Shown: positions 9,846-22,190, counted from the stretch's first letter. The stretch: 64,000 nt of DNA from Amborella trichopoda (GCF_000471905.2 NW_006499973.1:2054881-2118880), one strand, 5' to 3'. Notes: generated by a model from the letters alone, not told the origin. Translations and numbers: made by a program.

Positions 9846-12800
9846 GACTTGAGTCTGCTTCTCACGTGGTGGACTATCCATGGCTGGGAGGTCGAGGGCT
9901 CAATAGGATCTGAGCCATCATTACCCAGGTCTTGAGTTGGAAGGCCCTCTTGTACTAGTGGATTGGTGGCTTGGGATCACTTACTAAAACGTTGTAAAAC
10001 TCTTGACATCCCTGTATTTTCTTTGTGATTATATCATGGAAACTGGAACATTTGAATAGGTCGTGACCCCAAATTTGGTGGTATAGGCACCAATGGTCCA
10101 TAGTTCCCAGGGCAAGGTGTTGGGGTTGCCTTGCCAGTTTTGGTGTGATTAGGCCTTCTTGAAGCATATAATAAAAAAGACGTGAAGGAGACTAGGCGCT
10201 TAGTCTTCCTCTTAGGCTGTTACCTCATGGGAGGCTTCTGCTTCCCCGAATGCCTTCTTTAACTCGTCAAGCTTTATTTGACCCTTTTGAATCAGAGCCT
10301 CGATAATGTCTTTTAACATGGACAAGTCATCTGTGGGGTGGTTGATCCTTTGATGATAATCATAGTAATTTTCCTGAGTATCGAGCCCCGCTTGCTCAAG
10401 GAACTTTGCCTCTGGAAGATCGATCGTGTTTTGTTTCAGTAATAATCAGAGTAGCGTAAGGACCCATTCCTTCCCAAAGGGGTAGATTTTATTTCGATGC
10501 CTGGTCCAATAATCATATCGATTAAGGTTCACAGATGGGGGTACTCGGTTGTATGACTGTTGTTGCTTGCTTGTCTGAAGTGTTTTTGTTGTGTTTACCT
10601 CTTTGGAGAGGTCCAATGTTTAGGAGGGAGGTTTCTTTAGATCATTGATCGTGACAACTACGTTGATCACTCCTTTTGGTTGGTTGCCCCGGGTATTAGT
10701 TATGAGCTACCACTGCCCCGGTTGTTCCTTGAGCTTGCAGGCTGTTGTCGTGACCCGCTATGGTGGCGTAACAGGCTTTCTATGCAGTCCGATTTAGAGA
10801 TCAGCTCTTACATGGAGGTCGGATTGGAGGCCTTGACATGTAGAGCAATCTCAAGTCACTTGTTTCGCACATAGGTTTGACCTGCTTCCTTCTTGGGAAT
10901 AGGATTGGGATGGCGAGCAGCCATTTCTCCACCTTGATAAGAATTAATCCACAGGCTCATCAGGATCTTGAGTTAAGGTGAGAAGCTTGATGGTTTGAAC
11001 CTCTCTCTCGACCTCGTAAAAACGTTGGTGTAACAGTTCTCCATTTCCTCCCAAGTACGTATTGAATTTGGGGGAAGTTGAGCATACCACTAAAAAGCCG
11101 GGCCATCAAGGGTTTCAACAAACTGACGGAGAAGGAGTCTCCCATCAGCCTCTGTCTCTCGACATGCTGCTTGGAAGTGGGCTATATGTTGAATCGGGGA
11201 CGTGGCTCCATTGAATAGGGGAAACTTCCCTTTCTTGTAATCTGAGGGAAATGACCCTTATCAATGTATGAAGGGTATGTCTTTTGATAAGGCGCTGCAC
11301 CTTGTATTCCCAGAATTTGTTTAGTCTTTAAGCTATGGGTCACCAGAGCATTGATGTCTGCCTGTGAGATGGGGTGAGGGACAGAATTGTCCTGTGAGGC
11401 TGAGGGAAGGGGCTGCATTGGAGGTCCATCATCTGAATGATGCGAATTGACCTCATGGTTGGCTGATTGTCGTGTGACATCTATACGATCAATCTTCTCC
11501 ATCATTGTGTGCGCCATGTCTTTGAACTTATTCGTGCGCTCTTCCTGCGAGTTCCCAGGCTGATTCACAACCATTACGCTAATTATTTCTCCAAGAAGGT
11601 TAGCGTTAATTGTAGTTGATGGCTTCCGAGCATGGCGCATCAGTAAGGGGTTAGCATGCCCCGACTGGACTCGAGTCTTATATGCCAATCGCGTGAGGAC
11701 CGGTTCTCGATGGTCTTAGGACCGTGGCTGTTGAGTGGCTGGGTCATCTTCTATAACACTAACTACAGTGCAGGGCTCATGGACTTCTTAGGGCTTTATC
11801 ATCTGAAGAGGGTAGAAGGGGTTCAAGTGAAGAGGGTCATTAGAGTTGGTTGCCCCGACCGTCTTGGTTGCTTCCCTGGTCAGAATTTGCAGACCCCTAT
11901 CACGTTTAGCCTTGAGAATTTGATGAACCTCATGCCAAAACTATAATCTAGACTACGGCTGGTCAGCTCTTCTTACACAAGAGAGAGTTGTCTCCATCAA
12001 GTGTGGCAAAAGATGAGGGTCAGGGACTGGACTTAACCTGGGCATGGGAGGATGAAGGACTTGATCTTTGATCAGGTCTTTGCCTTGAGCTCTCTTATGA
12101 GCCTCAAAAACACGACCGAGATGATGGGGCTGATTCAAGATGGTACTCTTGGGTAAGGTCTACGAGTACTAAGGTTGGAGATGCTTACCCGAAGAAGGAG
12201 GAGAGAGCAAAAGCAAGGTTGACTCATGAGGAAGCCTGAGTCGAGGGCGAGGGGCTATCTGTGATGGGGACCTGTGTGCGCCCCTTGAAGAAGGATCACG
12301 GGTGACCTGGGGGTCAGCCCGGGCTCGAGCAAGTGGTCTTACCTTAGGAAGCCGAGAACTGCGAGCAGGTGCCTGTATGAGAACAAGTGGAAGCCTACTC
12401 CTTACAGGGTGCACTAGTGTGTGCAGAGTAGGATGACAAGGGGGTTGTCTCCTGTGTACTCGAGTTGGCACAGCAATGGCGTTGCCCCAAGTGGTGGGAT
12501 GCCTATGCATAATGTGTGTAGGACCTAACCTTAGAAGGTTTGATCCTGCATGTTGACTCGAGGTAACATAAATGTTGCCCCGAGGTTTTGCTCGAGTGGA
12601 TGACCCATGAGCTTTATGGCGTGTGCAAGAGGTGGAACCCCAGGTCTCTACCTCGATGTGTTGATCATCTAGAGATAGAGACTCATGGTGGTGTAAGAAT
12701 GTGGGGGGGCCTTGCGGCGACCCACTAAAGCAACGACAACTTGCTTGCCTTTTACGGAGAGGGACTGGGCAGCCTTTCAGCTTACCTCAACAATACGACC

Positions 12801-13157
12801 GACAAGTGATTTGTCGATGGTAGGGTGCATGCTGTGTATGGTAATAGATGTGCTACCAATGCAGGGGGCCTTGGCGAGAGTTCCACCAGAACTAGGAGAT
12901 GGAGAGTTAGGGACCTTTAAGTCCCTCCTCACACCAAACCAGGTTAAGACCTTGAAACTAGACCCGGGGTCTTTGCTCAAAAGAAAAGTTGGGAACAAAG
13001 TTTGAGGAACTTGTTCCCTGGGGATACTTGCAAATGCGGGGATAAGAAAATCCCTGATCCGAATGAATGAGTTACAGAACTCAGAAGCCATAAGTGTGTA
13101 ATACATAAAATAAAAGGAGAAACTAGCCAAACAAGTACGATCCGACTAAGGGGTAGT
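9846..13157 (-). pseudogene. gag of C copy I
   Basis: Retrotransposon Gag. The longest open piece is 11182-11688 (168 residues: TKQILGIQGAAPYQKTYPSY, IDKGHFPQITRKGSFPYS). In shifted frames down to 10900 it continues with NTYLGGNGELLHQRFYEVER and LTLTQDPDEP, the conserved retrotransposon-gag core that assembles the particle. Downstream, YDYHQRINHPTDDLSMLKD (about 10310-10370) and WCLYHQIWGHDLFKC (about 10060-10100) are His/Cys knuckle-like motifs. Copy II has the same order. The 5' third (12170-13130) is leader-like with several shifted frames and no domain I recognise. Confidence 0.75.
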
Positions 13158-13181
13158 AAGTCCCCGGTGGAGTCACATAGA
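13158..13181 (-). other. Putative primer-binding region of C copy I
   Basis: Directly inside the 5' LTR the - strand reads ATGTGACTCCACCGGGGACT, the decayed counterpart of TGGCGACTCTATTGGGAACT in copy II (45653-45671). The position fits a PBS. The priming tRNA is not identified. Confidence 0.5.
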
Positions 13182-14044
13182 TGGTTCGGTGCCTCGATCT
13201 CGCCCTCTGAATCTGGATGATCGGGAGGAATGTGTCTCAGGTTTCAAGTGAACCCGGGACTTTGAGATCGTTCTCTTGGGAACCTTTCTAAAAAACAAGG
13301 GTAGGTATACCAATCGATGAGAGAGGAATTTAAGGTGGGTTCTAGACATACTCGGGCTTGCTTACGTAGGCGCCCTCTTAGATCATGAGAAAGCCCCCTA
13401 GTCATAGAACTGCCTCGAAATCCCCTCCCTTGGCCTGTATTTTCATGTTTTTGCAATCACACACACATGGTTAATTTTACAAGACAAGTGGGCCAAAAGA
13501 GACCCCACCTTATCTTTGAGCGAATGTGCTCGGGTATGCGCATCCAAGAGAAGAAAGGGTAAGAGAATAGATGAAAGAAGAATAAAGAGTTAGATCAGAG
13601 GAATTTTTACTAGGTGGCGAGACTAATACAGCAGCTAGATTAGCAAGTGATTGACGAGCGTGGTAGCAAGATAGGCACGGTAACTAGACTAGCTCAACAG
13701 AAATACTACTAGACATCAGAACGATCATCGGCCAACCTGGCACAATGGCTAGCCAATCGTGGCAGTAAAGCAGGCACGATGACTAAGACTGGCTCAACGG
13801 TAATACTGCTAGACGACAAGAATACTGGGCAATGTTTGTCTCAGCCTTTCTTGGTCAAAACGAGAGAGAGAATGAAGAAAAGAGAGAGAGAGAGACATGC
13901 ATAGTACTACCGATGTCGTGCATGGGAGAAAAAGTGAGATGAGAAATGAGGGAGAAAGGAAAAAAGGGAGAGAGAAAAGAGTGACATAAAAGTAAGAGAG
14001 ACAAGAGAGCAAGGAACATGGGCGGCGATTAGAGAGAAGATGAA

Positions 14045-14520
14045 GGTCCCCCATCCATGTCAGATGGCGAAGGAAGAGAGAGAAGACATGGGCGACGATA
14101 TCCTTCTGCCATCCACGTCAAAAGAAAAAGAAGAGGGAGAAGACATGGGTGGTGATGTGCTTCCGTCGTTTATGTCAGATGAAGAAGAAGAGAGAAGACA
14201 TGGGCAACAATGTCCTTCTGCTGTCCATGTCAGATGAAGAAGAAGAGAGAGAAGGCATGGACGGTGACGTGCTTCTGCAGTTCATGTCTTATGAAGAAGA
14301 AGAGAGAGAAGACATGGGCTATGATGTGCCTCCACCGTCCGTCAGATGAACAAGAAGAGAGAGAAGACATGGGCGGCGATGTGCCTCCTCCATCAATGGC
14401 AGATGCAGAAGAGAGAGGAGATATGGGTGGTAATGTGCTTCCGCTGTCCATGTCAGATGAATAAGAAGAGAGAGAAGACATGGGCGGCGATGTGCCTCCG
14501 CTGTCCATGTTAGATGAAGA
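14045..14520. repeat. 57-bp minisatellite in C copy I 5' LTR
   Basis: About eight units of the same family as 8250-8735 (ATGTCAGATGAAGAAGAAGA...ATGGGCGGCGATGTGC). Some units are shortened, for example at 14330-14350 and 14395-14420, so the two arrays have drifted since insertion. Confidence 0.9.
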
Positions 14521-14639
14521 AGACAAGGAGACTTCGACAGAGGCCTGGCCTGCCACTCGGGTTAAGGTCCGACTCACTGTCTATGTCCTTGAAGCGAGAA
14601 AACATCATGCCAAGAGATCTGCTTCGCCATGCACGAACA

Positions 14640-14930
14640 TAGAAGAAGGAGAAAGAGAGAGAGAACATGAAAGAGAGGAAACGTTAAGGAAAGATAAAGA
14701 TAGAAAATGAATGTGGATAAAGGGGATCAGAGACGAAATAGAAAAGAAAGACATAAACGAGAGGAGAGAGAAGGGAAAGATAGCGATGAAGAGAGAAAGA
14801 GAGAAATGAGAGGAGGAGAGAGACAAAGAGAGATGAGAGGAGGAGAGAGAAATAGAGATACGAGAGAACAGAAAAATAGAGAGATGAGAGGAGGAGAGAG
14901 AAAGATAAGAGGACGAGAGAAAAAATTACC
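14640..14930. repeat. GA-rich low-complexity tract, C copy I 5' LTR
   Basis: A purine-only stretch (GAGAAATGAGAGGAGGAGAG type), equivalent to 8800-9060. Confidence 0.85.
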
Positions 14931-16395
14931 TTATCGAAGGGTATAGGTCCTTTTCTTCTCTCACCTCTCTCTCTCTCTACAAGTTGCACCCATGAACTCA
15001 AGGTAAAAATTAAAGTTTTATTGATTAATGTGTAGAATGAACTGGGTGTCTTTACAATTAAGTTTAACGTGTTTACATAGAATTGAGTCCAAACATGGGT
15101 TTACACTAAAAAACTACCTAAATTGATGATAATTACAATTTAATTGAATTAAAAGAAATTCTAGAAATGGGGGCAAACGGACTATTTTGCCCCGGCCTAA
15201 CAAAGCGTGAAATTTCAGAACAATCCATGCTACTGGTTGAGAACTTGAGTAATCTTTTATGACTGATCCGAAATTGTTTTGATGCCTGTTTGATCCAAGG
15301 AGGATTGTTTTCTTGTAGTGCTCGGCGTGGCGATCGATTTGATACCAACTTCAAGTCATGAATTGTGTTTTTAAGCCATGATCATGCCACTTGAAATTTG
15401 GATGAATCTTGAAAACTTCGGATCGATAGTGTGCTCGTTCCTTGATATTTCTCCATAGTTTTTTTGTTGAATCATACAAACCCTGTGGTCATGATCACGT
15501 TTCAATAAATGCAATTCGACTTCATGTCCGGGTGAGGATTTCATAGTCTTAGGTTTTTGGCTGGAATCTTGAAATTCGGCGGTCGAAATTTACAACAGTT
15601 TCAAAGCCACTTTGTGTGAAATCCAACCGTTCATCGTACTCGAGGTTCGGACCAAAGATAACCTCGGACCTTACGCACATAATGCAATTGGTTTGACATT
15701 GATTGGGTACGCGAGCGTCATGATATGGCCGCTCGAGTGAGGCATGCTGCTGCTGAATTTTCTGCAATTATCTTCAAGAATCGTTAACTTCTCTCTACTT
15801 TTTCTCTCTGCTCGAGTACCATCACGGGTGTGCCACATGTCAAAATGCTCGTCTTGATGAGACGTACATGCTCACCAAATAAGAGAGCAATCTGACTCTG
15901 ACCGAGTGAGATACGGGCCTTTGAAGTTGCTATTGGGGACTGTGCACCTCAACCTCCTTTTATGGAGATTGGTGTTGGGAGGACGCACGAGAATAGTGTG
16001 CAGCCTAACCCTTTTCAGTGTTTTACCCATAATGCTTTTTTGGAATGTCTGATTAAGCCAAAACTTGACCCCATAAGAGTTTTCGACTGTGCTGATCCAA
16101 TGGTGGTGGTCTCACAGATATTTGAAGCACTGACAATATAGTTCTAGTTACAGGGTCCGTTTTAGGATGTTGGAGGCTAATTTTTTAGAAATTGTTTCTT
16201 TGTCTACGCTACCATAGATATGTCGGATTGTGATGAAACTTGGTAGGTGGCCTTTTGAAGTGGTTAAGAAGATTTTCACCCATTCTAGGGCAATTTTGAG
16301 ACTGTTGAAAATTTCATTGTATGTTAAGGCTTTATTGACTTGCTTCCTCTTTATTTCGCATCAAAGACCAAGGTGCTGAAAAATGTGTTCAAACA

Positions 16396-17550
16396 CTTGG
16401 AAGTGCTACATCATCATCCTAAACCTCTAAAGTAGTAGGGGATGGAGCATTGACTACTGGCTCAGCCATAACAGATGACCTAGCACTTTTGTGCCTCCGA
16501 GAGGGTGCAACAGTCGATAGGGACCCAGAAGCATGCATGAGCATAGAACGCTTCCTCTTCTTCTTCCCTTCTTGAGAAGGTGTAGTTTTTGTTGAGGCCT
16601 TACCATGCGAAGAACCTGCAGTGGGGGCACTATGAGGACCACTCCCTAAGAGGACATTCAGATCTTGGACTAGATACCCTTCTTGGTCGAGATCCCTATG
16701 TCCTTCTTTCCACTAAAAAATGAAACTTAGGTTGTCAAAGAGGGTTCCCATCCTCTCCTTCAGAACAAGCATTTACGGCGATGTCTCGTCCACTGCTATC
16801 TCGTGGGGCACCCGAAGTTGTTCCCAGTTCTGGAGGGGCTCTAAATTTCTTCTCTTGCTTGGTCTCTTGGCGCCAATTACTATTTGTCTCCTTCCAGTAG
16901 TGGGCAACCTCCCAGTATCTGCGGTTGGTGATCCTCCACCAACGCTCATCTGCCTAGGTCGCTTGGCCCATTCTGCCAAAGTAAGGTACGACAAACTTGT
17001 TCACTTCAGTGACCTCTAATCATGTCAACCAAGCAGTACGAACATGGATTGCCTTCCATGATTCATGGAGAGTCCCCAGTTCCTCTATCTTCTCAACACT
17101 TACATTCCCATACTGCTTCTCGAATAAGATTGGGAAGGGACACCCCTGGTCAAGCTCATGTTGATGAGCAAAGAGATACATGAGCTCCGAAATTCCTATA
17201 GAAACACCATCTAGTGCATTGCCAAGCTCATGTACAAAAGCATGATCTGTGAAACCTCTCACTGGGAAGGGGACTCGACGCAAGTTGGAGGACTCGATGT
17301 CGAACAGACTTTGCCCATGCCCGGGGGTATGGAAAATGCTATGCCCCACAATCTTCGTCAGATGGGCACACATACTCTCTTCCAAATTTGGGTTTCTGGT
17401 ATATGTGATGGGGAAGTATGCTGCAAGCCACCCGAACACATAATGCATTGGGAAAGGTGTCTTGAAGTCCCCAGGAAAAGCCTCACATCTCACCAGTCCA
17501 AGACCACCTTCTTTGCATTTGTAGGGCTTTCCTCTTGACACAGCCCCCCA
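16396..17550 (-). pseudogene. Antisense PMD gene of element 1, middle piece
   Basis: Open on the - strand from the E boundary (17550) to a stop at about 17018. It then continues in the same frame with two stops to about 16730. It contains SRGKPYKCKEGGLGLVRCEA, then FPMHYVFGWLAAYFPITY, which fits the conserved second half of plant mobile domains (the [L/F]xGW(L/x)xxxFP segment). Further on are ELMYLFAHQHELDQGCPFP and a Trp-rich piece, RWWRITNRRYWEVAHYWKET. PMD proteins occur in MULE transposons, in antisense genes of Tat retrotransposons and in domesticated host genes. Position and orientation inside element 1 favour the second. Interrupted upstream by E and downstream by C copy I. Confidence 0.7.
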
Positions 17551-17589
17551 TGTAAGGACCCGGACATTTCTGGCATGTAAGAGTAAGCA

Positions 17590-17860
17590 GTCGTGTGTCC
17601 AAGGGATGTCACCGTGCGTGCAAGAGAAGTCACCGTGCTTGCAAGGGATACCGCCATGCATCCAAGGAATTTCATCGTGCGTGCAAAGGATGCCAACCGT
17701 GTGTGCAAGGGAAACTGCGGTGTTTGCAAGAGTAAGCCATCGTGCATGCACGGGATGCTGCTACGTGTGCAAAGGATGCTGCCATGTGTGTAAGAGTAAG
17801 TTGCCATGCATGCAAGGGGTGCCGCTGTGCGTGCAAGGGAAGCCATCATGTGTGCATGAG
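17590..17860 (+). repeat. 21-bp minisatellite in E 5' LTR
   Basis: About 12 units of 21-22 bp, e.g. CAAGGGATACCGCCATGCATC and CAAAGGATGCTGCCATGTGTG. The variant repeat at 17870-18040 (CATGACACTACCATGCGTGA) is shorter-period. The unit length keeps frames open on both strands. Confidence 0.9.
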
Positions 17861-19458
17861 GACACCGCCATGCATGTCACTGCCGTGCGCATCACTGTCG
17901 TGCATGACACTACCATGCGTGACACCGTCGTGTGAGATGGTGCCGCGAGCACTACTGCTAAGGAGGAAGACGCCATGTGCGACAGTGTCGCACATAATGT
18001 CATCGAGAACAACACCGCCGTGAGTGTTACTGTACTGCGTGGATGCCAAGGTAACCCTTATGCTTTGCTCTTACATGTCAGCCACTTGTATGCCAAAGTA
18101 AACCACCTGGATGCCATTGTATGCCACTTTTGTGTCACTTGCCTGCCACCTGCCTGCTGCTCCCCCCCCTCCCCTTCTCCTTGTCTATAAATACTGCCCT
18201 TCAGACCCCTTCGAGAATTTTTTCCTTCTCTCACCCATGTCCTCCCTTTCTAGCACTAGGAACCTTAAGCTTGGAAGCTTGGCCTTTGAGGGGAACCTGT
18301 GTGGGGAAACTTGGTGTCTTTTGGTGCATGTTAGTGGGTTTAACTACCATGTCTTCATGTTATTAGGAAATTCATGTTTTATTTGTTTATCAAATTATGA
18401 GGTTTAAGAGTGATTTTGGATAAAATTTTGAATATGAATATGGATTGAATGCTCTTGCAATCTTGCTAGATGTGTCCATTTTTCCAGAATTGTGATTCCA
18501 CTTTGAGTAATTATTTGAGCACTAAAATTATTTCTTTTGATTATGAAATTTTGGGGGGAAGTAGTCCTTTGAGTATATTTTAAGAGGGGAAAGACTCCAT
18601 ATCAATATCTATTTTTATTGGAAGGTTATGATCCATTTCCTAAGACATGCTAGAATTATGAAAAGAAACTTTACATGTTTTTGTGCAAGATTGTTCACTG
18701 ACCAATTCTTGTTGAGCTCAAACCACTTTTGAATGAAATATGAGTGAGATGTTAGAATGATTGCAAACCACTTTTTAATAAAATATGAGTGAGTCTACTT
18801 TAAATATGGTTTTGGAATCAAAACAAAATTCCCTTCGGTTTGGAAATTATGCCAATTTTTCTATGAAGATGTCACTGTTTTGAATGCAGGAACTTTTTTT
18901 CCAGAACAGTTACATATTTTGTGTAAGTTTGTTCACTATCCAACACATGTCAAAATGAACTCAAAATACTTCTAAATGAAAGATTTATGAATGTATTTTT
19001 AAAAAGGTCTAAAAGCATGATTAAATTCTCTATGATTTGAAAGTTATGTTCGTTTTTCTACAAGGATACCACACTAGATTTTCTGCTGAATTTTTCAAAA
19101 CTATCACTTGTTTTGTGTAGCATTGTTTACTGACAAAAATGCTAAGAATTAGGTCAAAGAACTTTGAAAAGACATATGTTGACTATATTTTCAAAGTGGT
19201 TTTGGAACCATGATCAAATTCCCTATGGAGTGGAAACTATGCTCATTTTTCTAAGAGACTATTACACTGAAATTTCTACTCTATTATGAAATATTGAATG
19301 AGCATGGTTGTAATAAGACATATTTATGAAATGTTGAATGATCATGGTTGTAATAAGGCATGTTTATGAAATATTGAATGCTTATGAAATGATTAATGCT
19401 AATGAAATATTGAATATAGCATGGTTGTAATAAGACATGCCATAGATGTGATATGAAG

Positions 19459-19705
19459 CACTATGTAATGGGTCATCCATTGATAGTGTGATATGTGACA
19501 AGAATGTGATCTGAGGCACTACGCAACAGGTCATCCGTTGGTAGTTTAATGTGATATGATATGATAAAAAAATTGTGCCGGCAGTTGAGATCTTCCCTAA
19601 CTCCCCATGATAGGACAAGACTTAGGATGTGAATATGAATAGTCAGAAGGGTCGCGCCCCCCAAATCTATATGGACACTACGTATTGGGTCATCCATTAG
19701 TAGTG
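19459..19705. repeat. Three hairpins in E 5' LTR
   Basis: Inverted repeats lie at 19459-19488, 19517-19545 and 19676-19705. An example is CACTATGTAATGG, loop GTCAT, CCATTGATAGTG. The second has CGCAACAGG facing CCGTTGGTAG, so paired bases changed together. Confidence 0.75.
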
Positions 19706-20589
19706 TAACGCTCTCTCGCCAGAAGGGCATAAGGAGAGGGTCGTGTCTTGCAATGCGTCTGCCTATCAAAAGCCCCACAGCGCACTGGGGACTCTGTGTG
19801 TGTGTGAAGACATTACAAAATGGGTTATCCATTTGTCATTTTCTTCCCTCTTGAGGAATGGTAGAAGTCTTAAGCAATGGGAATGGCTTGACTTGATTGA
19901 TAGGGTTCTACTTCGTGAATAGGCGACTACAGGATTTGCATGTATTTACCTTAATTTATTGATCTAATAAATGGTTAGCTCATGTGATGTCCGATATCTG
20001 AATTGCGATTGCCCCACCATGAGAGAAATTTCTCACAACATGTTGAATTGTGATGCATGTATCCATATTGTAAAACTTGCATGATTACTGCGGTGGCTAT
20101 TGAATAACTGTGTATAGGCAGGAATGAATAACACTTTGATCTACTTATTGGGCTTCATAGCTCATTCCTTTGAATTTCTTAAACGTAGAGTGGTAACTCG
20201 CTGGTCGAGGCCGGTCGGTTGGGTGATCGTGACTGGCGGTTGAAGACCCGCACTTAACCCTTTTGATTGTAGGTGTTAGATGGCAATTGTCCATATAATG
20301 GTTTTGTTGTGAAGCATTGTATTTTGTTGTTGGGCCTTTTGTACCTTTAATATACTTGTAATAAATTTGGAGCTCTTATTTATATTTTGGTTTTAATTTG
20401 TTCAGCTTTTGTTATGGTTGTGTTTGGAGTTTTTTTTTTTCTTTCGTCGTTTTCTTTGATTCCTTCTTTTCAAAAGTGTTGAGCACACTCCCACCTAAGT
20501 GGCATTTGATACCTTTGGTCGAGGTCCCGCACCCTGTTTCCCTCCAGTAAGCATGGTATGGGGTCAGGGGGTGGGGCTGTGATAATTTA

Positions 20590-20601
20590 TACTATCAGAG
20601 T
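20590..20601 (+). other. Primer-binding site of element E (decayed)
   Basis: TACTATCAGAGT stands where TGGTATCAGAGC is expected (three mismatches), five bases after the LTR. The following TAGCCATGATAGGATTCTTG matches the leader of element A. Confidence 0.8.
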
Positions 20602-20697
20602 AGCCATGATAGGATTCTTGGCCTAAAGAGTCGTGGTTGTGCCCTTATAATGGTTTTTGGATAGGCTAGTAACTGGGTGTTCCTATTTTAGGTCAAG

Positions 20698-21685
20698 ATG
20701 ATGAGGACTCATGCCAACAATGTGAGTTCTAGTAATGAGAACATTGAGGCCTTAGGGGAATTCTTCAAGACACTCGGGGCCATGACTCAAATGATGAAAG
20801 ACTATATGCCAGCCCCGGCTGCCGCCGCCCCAGGCTAAGATGACAGTGGATTGATTGAGAGGTTTAGGAGACTTGCCCCTCTTGCATTCTCGGGACATGG
20901 AAGAGAAAAATGGAGGAGGCAAGTTGAGAAGATATTGAAGTGTTGCATTGTTCCGATGAGCAGAAGGTTAGATTGGGGACTTTAATGTTAGAAGGGGATG
21001 CCGAGCGGTGGTGAAGTTCGGTGAGGCAATGATGGGAAGAGATAGAGACTGAGGCATCCTAAGAAAGTTTTCTAATAGCATTTAATGAGAAGTACATCCC
21101 TGATTTAGTCCGAGAAAGAAAATAGGTGAAATTCATTGAGCTGCAGCAAGGAAGATTGTCAGTGGAGCAGTATGCAGCTAAATTTGTAGAGCTCCTTGCT
21201 ACATGCCACATATCATCAATACAAAGGGGCGTAAGGTGAGAAAATTTTAGAGGGGGCTCAGGCCAGATGTCCGAGGGAGAATAATGGCAGTTAATAATAA
21301 GACATTCTACCGTTAGTGGACCTAGCTATGAAGAATGAGAAAGATTGTGAAGAGTTCCAATTAAGGAAGGAAGGAAAGGTAAGGTCCGCACTGTCTAGGA
21401 GTTTTGGGAGACGGCCTCCTCCTAGAAGAGACTTTAGGGGAAAGGCTAATCAAAGCAACTAGAAAATCCAAAAGACCTTCTCGAGCGATGTGAGGGATAA
21501 TCGATGCCCGACCTGCTCGTACTGGGGAATGAATAACCACTTTGCAGTTGAGTGCCACAAGAAGTAGAGAACATATTTTGGTTGTGGCAAGCTTGGCCAT
21601 CTAATCAAGGACTGCCCTGTGAACATGTCAGAAACTGAACAAAGACTCAAGGTCGGGTGTTTGCACTCACAGATAGGAAGCTAAA
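20698..21685 (+). pseudogene. gag of element E
   Basis: Starts ATGATGAGGACTCATGCC. It stops after 46 codons (TAA at 20836) and is then read with many stops and shifts: LIERFRRLAPLAFSGHGREK, KWRRQVEKILKCC, then pieces of the YAAKFVELLATCH type at about 21175-21205. These match the retrotransposon-gag core of Del-like elements. Near the end are CPTCSYWGMNNHFAVEC and, at 21574-21615, YFGCGKLGHLIKDC. The latter is a CCHC zinc knuckle whose first Cys is now Tyr (TAT), so it should not bind zinc normally. It would package the RNA genome. Confidence 0.8.
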
Positions 21686-22190
21686 GCGTCTACCTCAGTG
21701 ATCCGAGGTACGCTCTCTGTTTGTGGTATAGAAGATAGAATTTTGTTAGACCCTGGTTTTTCTCATTCTTTGTTGCAGCTCACTTTGCATGTCACATAAA
21801 TGTTGAGCCTTCACTTCTTGACTAGACCTTAAAAGTATGTACACCTACGGGGGATTATATGGAAACTGATATGGTATATAAACAATGTGGAGTTTTACTT
21901 GAGGGGTGTGTCCTGCCCATAGACTTGATACTTCTAGATATCTGGGACTTTGATGTTATTTTGGGCATGGACAGGTTGTCCATACACCATGCCATTGTTG
22001 ACTGTTATGATAAGACTGTTACTCTTAGACACCCTAATCGACCTGAGTTGCACTTTGTTGGTATCAAGGAGGCTCCCCCTCTACATTTTATTGAGGCTCT
22101 TCCAACTTATCATCTTTTGGCTAAGAGATGTGTTAGATACTTATCCTATGTAGTAGAGAATCGGGATCCTATGTAGTAGAGAATCGGGAT
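21686..22190 (+). pseudogene. Protease of element E
   Basis: The active-site text reads RILLDPGFSHSLL at about 21735-21775. The usual D-S-G is D-P-G here, which should inactivate it. The second half is in an open frame, 21859-22176 (105 residues): MVYKQCGVLLEGCVLPIDLI, WDFDVILGMDRLSIHHAIVD, typical of chromodomain-bearing gypsy proteases. A short direct duplication near the end (ATGTAGTAGAGAATCGGGAT, at 22146 and 22170) introduces a stop. Confidence 0.8.

Larger units (their letters stand above)
7377..16395 (-). mobile_element. C copy I: deleted Tat-lineage LTR retrotransposon
   Basis: The order on the - strand is 5' LTR (16395-13182), leader and gag (13181-9846), then a 3' LTR (9845-7377) that lacks its first ~0.7 kb. 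The whole pol gene, the antisense gene and the D block are missing. The element starts TGGTTAGATG and ends TTCAAACA on the + strand. The flanks are CTCGG (7372-7376) and CTTGG (16396-16400), a 5-bp target duplication with one mismatch. Both flanks are pieces of the antisense PMD gene of element 1, which supports the boundaries. It is non-autonomous. Confidence 0.85.
13182..16395 (-). mobile_element. C copy I, 5' LTR (complete)
   Basis: 3214 bp, TGGTTCGG...TTCAAACA on the + strand, which is TGTTTGAA...CCGAACCA in the element's own direction. The TATA position is mutated (TTTACATAG at about 15068-15078); AATAAA is at 15017-15022 on the - strand. A candidate splice donor AAG|GTAATT lies at 14926-14932 on the - strand. 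The rightmost 0.7 kb (about 15720-16395) matches the same part of copies II and is the U3 portion missing in the 3' LTR. Confidence 0.9.
17551..20584 (+). mobile_element. Element E, 5' LTR
   Basis: About 3.03 kb, TGTAAGGACCCGGACATTTC ... GGGGCTGTGATA. A TATA box (TATAAATA, 18185-18192) is followed by ACTGCCC and a CT-rich stretch, repeated in the 3' LTR at 25794-25801 as CATAAATA. AT-rich text at 18400-19450 holds no gene. Three hairpins lie at 19459-19705. The short frames at 17590-18400 come from the 21-bp repeat. Confidence 0.9.

Noticed and set aside
17020..17538. PMD piece as an independent domesticated host gene
   Set aside because: It is colinear with pieces at 48902-49930 and 6118-7376 across two insertions, has stops, and lies antisense inside a Tat element.
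17600..18050. Cys/His/Ala-rich frames that look like a metallothionein-like or zinc protein
   Set aside because: Produced by the 21-bp GCATGC-rich minisatellite in the E LTR; present in several frames on both strands.
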